Assembly (NCBI GenBank): GCA_041781135.1 | Contig: JBHAZV010000016.1 | Coordinates: 1-6,401, forward strand | Direction: 5' to 3' | DNA: 6,401 nucleotides | Source: JAUMXJ01 sp041781135 | GTDB lineage: Bacteria > Bacillota > Clostridia > Peptostreptococcales > Acidaminobacteraceae | Shown here: positions 1 through 4,418 of the stretch, piece after piece | How the letters are laid out: the number at the start of each line of letters is the position of its first letter | Numbering within the stretch: the first letter of the stretch is position 1 | Notes under the pieces: generated by a model | Told to the model about the DNA's origin: nothing | What the model saw: the letters and a program-made list of their open reading frames with translations, nothing else | Database searches by the model: none | Translations under genes and position numbers: made by a program

Positions 1-17
1 GAAAGTACCACACGGAC

Positions 18-46
18 ATTATAACACTTATGCCGCGGCAATACAA
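18..46 (-). promoter_or_regulatory. Candidate promoter for a gene beyond the left edge
   Basis: Read on the minus strand, a -35-like TTGTAT (41-46) and a perfect TATAAT (18-23) are separated by exactly 17 bases, with an upstream TG giving an extended -10 (TGTTATAAT). The spacer contains the perfect 10-bp palindrome TGCCGCGGCA (31-40), which could be an operator. The site lies after the clpE stop codon and after a GC hairpin, which fits a new transcription unit heading out of the window. The downstream gene is not visible, so this is supported by motif match and position only. Confidence 0.5.
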
Positions 47-75
47 CAAAGCACAGCTTCAAACAAATATGCGGA

Positions 76-95
76 CAGGGGCTGACGCGCCCCTG
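76..95 (-). terminator. GC-rich hairpin after clpE, possible weak terminator
   Basis: CAGGGGC (76-82) and GCCCCTG (89-95) form a perfect 7-bp stem around a 6-base loop, starting about 28 bases past the clpE stop codon. On the minus strand the sequence that follows is only moderately T-rich and has no proper U-tract, so intrinsic termination is uncertain. Its place between the clpE stop and a leftward promoter supports a boundary role. Confidence 0.4.
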
Positions 96-122
96 CAATC
101 GATTCCTTTACTCCGCGCCAAG

Positions 123-2519
123 TCAGCTGACTTTTTCGACCGCTACTGCACCGTTTACGAGCCTTGCTATAAGCGAATCGCCGTCTCCGAATATGCGCCT
201 AAGATATTTTTCCGCGATCTCATCCTCCAAATACCTTGCAATGGCGCGCCTCATAGGTCTTGCCCCATATGTGCTGCTAAAGCCCTCATCCAAAAGGAAA
301 TCCTTTACCTCCTGAGTGATCTCTATAGTCATTTTCTTGTCGGCGAGATTTGCGTAGACTTCCTTTAACTGCAAATCGAGAATCTGTCTGCAATCTTCCT
401 TGCTGAGGCGCTCGAACACCGCAATGCTGTCGACCCTGTTGAGGAATTCAGGCCTGAAAGCCTCCTTGAGTCTTGCATTTATATACTCGGCAGACTTGCT
501 CTTTTCCTCCTGAGCTCCGGCAAACCCTATAGAAGCCCCGCCAACGCTTGTTCCGACATTCGAAGTCATAATGATTATCGCATTTTCGAAGAATACGGTC
601 CTGCCTCTCGAATCGGTGAGCCTTCCGTCATCAAGTATCTGCAGCAGCATATTGAACACATCCGGATGAGCCTTTTCTATCTCGTCAAGAAGCACCACGC
701 TGTAAGGTTTTCTCCTGATGATTTCCGTTAGCTGTCCGCCGTCATCATATCCAACATAACCCGGAGGCGACCCTATGAGCTTGGAAACCGTATGTTTCTC
801 CATGTACTCGCTCATGTCGAGTCTTATCATGGCATCCTCCGAGCCAAACACCTCCTGCGCTAATGCCTTTGCGAGTTCGGTCTTTCCGACACCTGTCGGC
901 CCGACAAATATAAACGAACTTGGCTTCTTGATTTTTCTGAAACCCGAGCGATTTCTGCGCACGGCGGCTGCAACTGCCTTTATAGCATCATCCTGAGATA
1001 TAACCCTACCGTGCAGCCTTTCTTCGAGCTGTATCAGCCTTGCTGCCTCTTCCTCGCCTATTTTCTGCACCGGCACCCTGCTAAGCGCCTCAACTACATT
1101 CGCTATATCATCTTCATCAACTGTAAGCACAGACTCCGCTTCAAGTCTCTTTATTTCGGATTCGAGCCTCAAAAATTCGGTTCTTAGCTCCGCTGCGGCC
1201 TCGTAATCTCCTTTTGCGCTCGCTTCATCGTGCTCCCTGAGCAATTTTTCAAAGCGCTCATTCATCTTCTTTTGCTCTATGAGATTCTTATTGAGCAGAT
1301 TCTTTCTTGAGCCGGCCTCGTCGATGATGTCTATCGCCTTGTCAGGAAGGTATCTGTCGGAAATATATCTCTTTGAGAGTTTGACTGCAAGCTCTATGCT
1401 GCTCTTAGGAATGCTCACGCGGTGATATTCTTCGTAGTAGTTCTTTATTCCGTCAAGTATCTCTATCGCCTCGTCCACAGACGGTTCCTCTACTATAATA
1501 GGCTGAAATCTTCTCTCAAGAGCCGCGTCTTTCTCTATATGTCTCCTGTACTCATCAAGAGTGGTTGCTCCGATTATCTGGATATCGCCTTTTGCAAGCG
1601 CAGGCTTCAGTATGTTTGCCGCATTCATTGCGCCGCTCGAATCCCCCGCGCTAACTATATTATGCACTTCATCGATAATAAGTATCACATTGCCATGCTT
1701 GGTCGCATCGGAAATGACATCCTTCATTCGCTGCTCAAACTGCCCCCTGAACTGCGTACCTGCGACAATTCCTGTCATATCGAGCTGTATGACCTCTGTG
1801 TCCAGAAGCTTGTAAGGAACCCTGCCCTCTACTATCCGAACAGCAAGCCCTTCTGCTATTGCAGTTTTTCCAACTCCGGGTTCTCCGATAATCAAAGGAT
1901 TGTTCTTCTGCCTGCGATTTAATATCTGAACGAGTCTGTCTATTTCCTTTTCGCGTCCGATTATCCTGTCTATTCTGCCCGCGCGCGCCTTATCGATGAG
2001 ATTGTCGCCGAACTTTCGCAGCGCCTTTCCTATTTTTTTGCGCTCCTTTCCCTGAGAGCTCTTTTCGGCTTCTTTGGTTGCGCTTCTCTTTGGAGAAGGG
2101 TCACCCACTATTGAGTTCTTGCTGCTTTCACTTCTGTTAAACCTCTGGAACGGCAATCCCATAAAAGAGTTTTCATCCATGCTGTAGCCGTCGGAATACG
2201 AATCTTCGTCGCGTTCATCATCGGCGTCATCACCTTCCTCGTAGCCGCCGTCAGAATCTTCAGAATCATCGGATTCATCCGACTGATCTCCGTTAGCAAA
2301 ATTCTGTATAAAATCTCTAAGAGCTCTTACTTCTTCAGAATCCGGATTTAACCCTGCAAGATTTCCAAGCTGTTTCTTGATATCCTCCTGCGAAGCGATT
2401 CCCATCTCCTCCGCACACTGCATGCAGAGCTTCATGGTATCGCTCTTTCCGGTCGAGGGGTCAAAGCGCTGTATCATAACCATCGGTATATTTTTGCCAC
2501 ATCTATCACATTTATTCAA
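123..2519 (-). CDS. clpE: ClpE-like Hsp100 ATPase (ATP-dependent Clp protease ATP-binding subunit)
   Basis: A 798-residue cytosolic AAA+ unfoldase that should feed substrates to the ClpP peptidase. In order: a zinc finger with C4, C7, C32 and C35 of the ClpE/McsA type in place of the paired Clp_N repeats of ClpC; a long linker that is acidic at 78-116 and Lys/Arg-rich at about 143-180; AAA+ domain 1 with Walker A GEPGVGKT (212-219) and Walker B IIDE (281-284); a UVR-like coiled coil (about 423-453); AAA+ domain 2 with Walker A GPTGVGKT (540-547) and Walker B LLDE (610-613); an IGF tripeptide (664-666) typical of ClpP-docking loops; and a C-terminal Clp domain. Both ATPase sites look intact. 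It is longer than Bacillus ClpE (about 700 residues, from memory), mostly through the linker. A CIRCE operator upstream implies HrcA control. ClpC is the main alternative name, but the zinc finger argues for ClpE. Confidence 0.93.
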   Translation of the reverse strand: MNKCDRCGKNIPMVMIQRFDPSTGKSDTMKLCMQCAEEMGIASQEDIKKQLGNLAGLNPDSEEVRALRDFIQNFANGDQSDESDDSEDSDGGYEEGDDADDERDEDSYSDGYSMDENSFMGLPFQRFNRSESSKNSIVGDPSPKRSATKEAEKSSQGKERKKIGKALRKFGDNLIDKARAGRIDRIIGREKEIDRLVQILNRRQKNNPLIIGEPGVGKTAIAEGLAVRIVEGRVPYKLLDTEVIQLDMTGIVAGTQFRGQFEQRMKDVISDATKHGNVILIIDEVHNIVSAGDSSGAMNAANILKPALAKGDIQIIGATTLDEYRRHIEKDAALERRFQPIIVEEPSVDEAIEILDGIKNYYEEYHRVSIPKSSIELAVKLSKRYISDRYLPDKAIDIIDEAGSRKNLLNKNLIEQKKMNERFEKLLREHDEASAKGDYEAAAELRTEFLRLESEIKRLEAESVLTVDEDDIANVVEALSRVPVQKIGEEEAARLIQLEERLHGRVISQDDAIKAVAAAVRRNRSGFRKIKKPSSFIFVGPTGVGKTELAKALAQEVFGSEDAMIRLDMSEYMEKHTVSKLIGSPPGYVGYDDGGQLTEIIRRKPYSVVLLDEIEKAHPDVFNMLLQILDDGRLTDSRGRTVFFENAIIIMTSNVGTSVGGASIGFAGAQEEKSKSAEYINARLKEAFRPEFLNRVDSIAVFERLSKEDCRQILDLQLKEVYANLADKKMTIEITQEVKDFLLDEGFSSTYGARPMRRAIARYLEDEIAEKYLRRIFGDGDSLIARLVNGAVAVEKVS

Positions 2520-2530
2520 AATCCACCTCC
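2517..2530 (-). promoter_or_regulatory. Shine-Dalgarno and TTG start of clpE
   Basis: On the minus strand GGAGG (complement of 2526-2530) sits six bases before a TTG codon (2517-2519). There is no in-frame ATG between the upstream stop (2541-2543) and this TTG, and the next internal Met is residue 13, which would remove the first CxxC of the zinc finger. The start is therefore TTG. A weaker start codon behind a strong ribosome site may limit synthesis of this stress chaperone; that last point is inference. Confidence 0.85.
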
Positions 2531-2539
2531 GTTCGATTA

Positions 2540-2566
2540 ATTATATCACCGGCTATTTGCAAATAG
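2540..2566 (-). promoter_or_regulatory. Proximal clpE promoter candidate with overlapping 14-bp palindrome
   Basis: The minus strand carries an extended -10, TGATATAAT, with TATAAT at 2540-2545. Transcription would start near 2533 and leave a leader of only about 14 bases, just enough for the ribosome site. No good -35 hexamer is present at normal spacing. Instead the perfect palindrome CTATTTGCAAATAG (2553-2566) occupies that region, which suggests an operator or activator site. The palindrome is certain from sequence; promoter activity is inferred. Confidence 0.35.
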
Positions 2567-2583
2567 GATTAAAAGACTATGAA

Positions 2584-2611
2584 TTTATAATACAAGACGC
2601 AGAGATTTCAA
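2584..2611 (-). promoter_or_regulatory. Middle clpE promoter candidate
   Basis: Read on the minus strand, TTGAAA (2606-2611) and TATAAA (2584-2589) are spaced by 16 bases, a fair housekeeping sigma-factor match. Transcription would start near 2577, giving a leader of about 58 bases. CIRCE would then lie upstream of the -35, an unusual position for HrcA repression, so this site may be HrcA-independent if it is used. Confidence 0.35.
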
Positions 2612-2625
2612 TAAACAGCTGAGTT

Positions 2626-2652
2626 TTAGCACTCGTCAGGCGTGAGTGCTGA
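2626..2652. promoter_or_regulatory. CIRCE element (HrcA operator)
   Basis: TTAGCACTC (2626-2634), nine spacer bases, then GAGTGCTGA (2644-2652). This matches the CIRCE consensus TTAGCACTC-N9-GAGTGCTAA at 17 of 18 arm positions, with the right spacer length. CIRCE binds the heat-shock repressor HrcA, classically in front of groES-groEL and the hrcA-grpE-dnaK operon. Here the only gene it can reach is the minus-strand clpE, whose start codon lies about 107 bases further along. This puts the ClpE-like chaperone in the HrcA regulon. Confidence 0.9.
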
Positions 2653-2667
2653 TTAAGACGCTCTCCA

Positions 2668-2696
2668 ATTGTCTTTTCTAATTGTTTTGTTCACAA
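2668..2696 (-). promoter_or_regulatory. Distal clpE promoter candidate just upstream of CIRCE
   Basis: On the minus strand TTGTGA (2691-2696) and GACAAT (2668-2673) are 17 bases apart. The -10 is weak, but transcription from it would begin near 2661 and place CIRCE at roughly +9 to +35, the classical repressor position. That geometry makes it the best candidate for the HrcA-controlled promoter despite the poor hexamer. Confidence 0.4.
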
Positions 2697-2722
2697 AAAA
2701 TTAACATTTACATCTGTGTGCG

Positions 2723-3595
2723 CTACAGCTCAGACGCCAACCTTTTTATGTACAGCTTAAGGGAATCCGCCAAATCCTTCCTTCGAAGCGCAAACTCGAT
2801 ATTTGCCTCAAGAAAACCCTGCTTGGTGCCCACATCGTAGCGCCTGCCAATAAAATCATACGCAAACATTTTTTCGCGCTGCGCAAGACCCACAAGCCCG
2901 TCCGTAAGCTGTATTTCGCCGCCGACGCCGCTGGAGGTGGATTCAAGTATTTCAAATATCCCCGGAGTTATGATATACCTGCCGAGTATCGCTACATCAG
3001 AAGGCGCATCCTCTATCCGAGGCTTTTCAACAAGGGTTCTGACCTCAAACATTCGCTCGCCGATCTGCACTCCGTCTACTATCCCGTACTTATTAACAGC
3101 GCTCTTTTCTACGCGCTGCACACCGAGCACCGAAGCGCCCAATTCATCAAACCGCTCAATCATCTGACGAAGGCACGGGTTTTCGGGACTATACACGACA
3201 TCATCGCCAAGCAGTACGGCAAATGGTTCGTCGCCCACAAATGCCCTTGCGCACAGCACTGCATGCCCGAGTCCCCTTGGACGTTTTTGCCTGACAAAAT
3301 GTATATTCGCCATATTCGCTATGCTGTGCATCTCTTTCAGCAGCTCGATTTCAGCTTTTTTTTCCAGCTCCAGTTCAACCTCAGGCGAAAAATCAAAATG
3401 ATCCTCAAGCGCACGCTTGCTTCTGCCCGTGACGAATAAAATGTCCTCAATACCGCTCTCCACCGCTTCTTCTACAATATACTGAAGCGTCGGTTTGTCC
3501 ACTATTGGAAACATCTCCTTGGGAACAGCCTTTGTTGCAGGCAAAAACCTCGTTCCAAGTCCTGCTACCGGTATAACTGCCTTTCGAACTCTCAT
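2723..3595 (-). CDS. galU: UTP--glucose-1-phosphate uridylyltransferase (UDP-glucose pyrophosphorylase)
   Basis: A cytosolic nucleotidyltransferase that makes UDP-glucose from UTP and glucose 1-phosphate, supplying glycolipid, capsule, teichoic-acid glycosylation or galactose pathways. The 290 residues equal the usual bacterial GalU length. Visible signatures are the nucleotide-binding G-L-G-T-R-F-L-P-A-T-K-A-x-P-K-E-M stretch (12-28), Q103 and GLGHA (108-112), LGDD (129-132) with the metal-binding aspartates, VEKP (189-192) for the sugar phosphate, GGEIQLTD (225-232) and DVGTKQG (254-260). The ATG at 3593-3595 follows AAGGAG (complement of 3602-3607) at normal spacing, and the N-terminus begins directly with the first beta strand, so the start is secure. 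It lies upstream of clpE on the same strand, about 200 bases away, with no clear terminator between them. Paralogues acting on other sugars share these motifs, but the whole-length pattern is GalU. Confidence 0.95.
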   Translation of the reverse strand: MRVRKAVIPVAGLGTRFLPATKAVPKEMFPIVDKPTLQYIVEEAVESGIEDILFVTGRSKRALEDHFDFSPEVELELEKKAEIELLKEMHSIANMANIHFVRQKRPRGLGHAVLCARAFVGDEPFAVLLGDDVVYSPENPCLRQMIERFDELGASVLGVQRVEKSAVNKYGIVDGVQIGERMFEVRTLVEKPRIEDAPSDVAILGRYIITPGIFEILESTSSGVGGEIQLTDGLVGLAQREKMFAYDFIGRRYDVGTKQGFLEANIEFALRRKDLADSLKLYIKRLASEL

Positions 3596-3669
3596 CGATT
3601 ACTCCTTAAATTCCTCGTATTTTCATATTTAGGACGCTTCGTTCAAGCGCCGCAATATATTCTGCTGGC

Positions 3670-3700
3670 ATTATACCAGAACTGCGTCTCGGTTTGTAAA
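3670..3700 (-). promoter_or_regulatory. galU promoter
   Basis: The minus strand has a perfect extended -10, TGGTATAAT (TATAAT at 3670-3675, TG at 3677-3678), and a -35-like TTTACA (3695-3700) at a long 19-base spacing, or TTACAA at 18. The TG dinucleotide should compensate for the imperfect -35. Transcription would begin near 3663, leaving a leader of about 68 bases before the galU ATG. Confidence 0.6.
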
Positions 3701-3843
3701 ACCACCATTCCATTTTAATTTCTTTACACATCTAATGAACCTAAGTATAGCAGCTCCGCTGCGCAGCATTAGCCAAAATTTATTAACTGCACTTAAAATA
3801 TTCAATCAATATCGGGATTCCGTGATTCATAAAGGCTTTTTGC

Positions 3844-3873
3844 CAATATGTTGTTTGACAATATGTAAGTTGA
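3844..3873 (+). repeat. Two 15-bp tandem direct repeats upstream of the lipoprotein promoter
   Basis: CAATATGTTGTTTGA (3844-3858) is followed immediately by CAATATGTAAGTTGA (3859-3873), identical at 12 of 15 positions. A much weaker third copy may start at 3874. Each unit ends in TTGA continuing into CA, so TTGACA occurs twice (3855-3860 and 3870-3875). The block ends 12 bases before the -35 hexamer. It could be a transcription-factor array on one DNA face or alternative -35 elements. Confidence 0.5.
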
Positions 3874-3885
3874 CAAAATAATTCG

Positions 3886-3913
3886 TTGCATTTGTAAAAA
3901 ACTTTGGTATAAT
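3886..3913 (+). promoter_or_regulatory. Promoter of the lipoprotein gene
   Basis: TTGCAT (3886-3891) and a perfect TATAAT (3908-3913) are 16 bases apart, with TGG directly before the -10 giving the extended form TGGTATAAT. Transcription should begin near 3920, leaving a leader of about 23 bases that contains the AGGAGG at 3932-3937. Confidence 0.7.
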
Positions 3914-3942
3914 GTGAGTGTAAAATTTTTCAGGAGGTTGAA

Positions 3943-4329
3943 ATGAAGAAAGTAATTTCAATGGTAATGATTGTGCTGATTCTTGCGGTTTCTCTTGTGG
4001 GATGCGGCGGCAACAGCGGAATCGAAGGAAAATGGGAACTCGCATACATGAAGATGGGCGAAACAGCGATAAAAGCCGAAGGCATGGTATCTTTTGATGT
4101 CCAGTCGGGCGGAAAGCTTATCGGAATAAGTCAGGATTCATCCACAGGAAATGCAGAAGGCACTTGGAAATCCGAAGGCGGCAACAAGTATTCATTTACA
4201 ATTGATGGGGAAACAGTAACTGCAGTTTTAGATAACGGCATCCTCACTATCGAAACTGACGGTATACAGATGTTCCTCACAAAAGATCTCAAAAACTTCA
4301 AGTATCCAGAAGGAGTCGTTGAGCAATAG
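3943..4329 (+). CDS. Small secreted lipoprotein, lipocalin-like composition, function unknown
   Basis: 128 residues. The N-terminus is a lipoprotein signal: two lysines after Met, a hydrophobic core (about 4-19) and the lipobox L18-V19-G20-C21, so C21 should be lipidated and the mature 108 residues displayed on the outer face of the membrane. After a short GGNSG linker, the mature part begins with GKWEL and later has a GTWKS segment, Gly-rich turns and alternating short hydrophobic strands. This resembles the small beta-barrel, lipocalin-like domains common in clostridial lipoproteins, but I cannot assign a family firmly. The ATG follows AGGAGG (3932-3937) at ideal spacing. It is monocistronic: its own promoter lies upstream and a strong terminator lies 22 bases after the stop. 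No catalytic motif is visible, and the only Cys is the lipidated one. Confidence 0.85.
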   Translation: MKKVISMVMIVLILAVSLVGCGGNSGIEGKWELAYMKMGETAIKAEGMVSFDVQSGGKLIGISQDSSTGNAEGTWKSEGGNKYSFTIDGETVTAVLDNGILTIETDGIQMFLTKDLKNFKYPEGVVEQ

Positions 4330-4351
4330 TTAAAAACACAACACAATTGCG

Positions 4352-4380
4352 ATGCGAGCCGAAAGGCTCGTATTTTGTTT
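4352..4380 (+). terminator. Intrinsic terminator after the lipoprotein gene
   Basis: CGAGCC (4355-4360) pairs with GGCTCG (4365-4370) around a stable GAAA tetraloop, and the stem extends by three outer pairs including one G-T wobble. TATTTTGTTT follows directly. This is a good Rho-independent terminator. It separates the lipoprotein gene from the dehydratase-fusion gene, so the latter needs its own promoter. Confidence 0.88.
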
Positions 4381-4400
4381 CCAAAAAATTTGCCGGGCTA

Positions 4401-4418
4401 TGGTAAAATTAAATTATG
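4401..4418 (+). promoter_or_regulatory. Extended -10 promoter abutting the ATG; predicted leaderless start
   Basis: TGGTAAAAT (4401-4409) is an extended -10 box matching the one at galU and the lipoprotein gene except for one base. Transcription usually starts about seven bases after the -10, which here is 4416, the A of the ATG. No Shine-Dalgarno sequence is present in the 20 bases before the ATG, and an in-frame TAA (4410-4412) excludes a start further upstream. No good -35 is seen. The mRNA is therefore predicted to begin at or within a base or two of the start codon. Confidence 0.5.

Larger units (their letters stand above)
3596..3942. other. Divergent intergenic region between galU and the lipoprotein gene
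   Basis: A 347-base stretch without a credible gene. It holds the galU promoter and ribosome site on its left side and the lipoprotein promoter, a 15-bp direct repeat and ribosome site on its right side. The middle (about 3701-3840) is AT-rich except for a small GC cluster at 3750-3767 (GCAGC-TCC-GCTGC overlapping the palindrome GCTGCGCAGC) that could fold but lacks a T-tract. I see no tRNA or recognisable riboswitch in it. Confidence 0.7.

Noticed and set aside
30..368. Plus-strand open frame of 112 codons
   Set aside because: It lies mostly antisense to the well-conserved C-terminal part of clpE, has no ribosome site and no recognisable motif.
1422..1922. Plus-strand open frame of 166 codons
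   Set aside because: Entirely antisense to AAA+ domain 1 of clpE; its Cys- and Arg-rich composition is what the reverse of a conserved coding region gives.
2667..2692. 13-bp imperfect direct repeat (AATTGTCTTTTCT / AATTGTTTTGTTC)
   Set aside because: AT-rich with several mismatches and overlapping the distal promoter candidate; likely chance.
2526..2722. CtsR operator upstream of clpE
   Set aside because: I looked for tandem GGTCAAA heptads on both strands and found none; only CIRCE is present.
2690..2722. Intrinsic terminator after galU
   Set aside because: There is a run of six T on the minus strand but no stable GC stem in front of it, so galU transcripts may read through into clpE.
3750..3767. 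GC-rich hairpin or palindrome GCTGCGCAGC in the divergent intergenic region
   Set aside because: The stem is short (5 bp), there is no T-tract and no gene end nearby, so it is not supported as a terminator or RNA.
3855..3898. Alternative lipoprotein promoter using TTGACA at 3870 with TGTAAA at 3893
   Set aside because: The -10 matches only four of six positions, while the TATAAT at 3908-3913 with TGG is far better placed; kept only as a possibility within the repeat finding.
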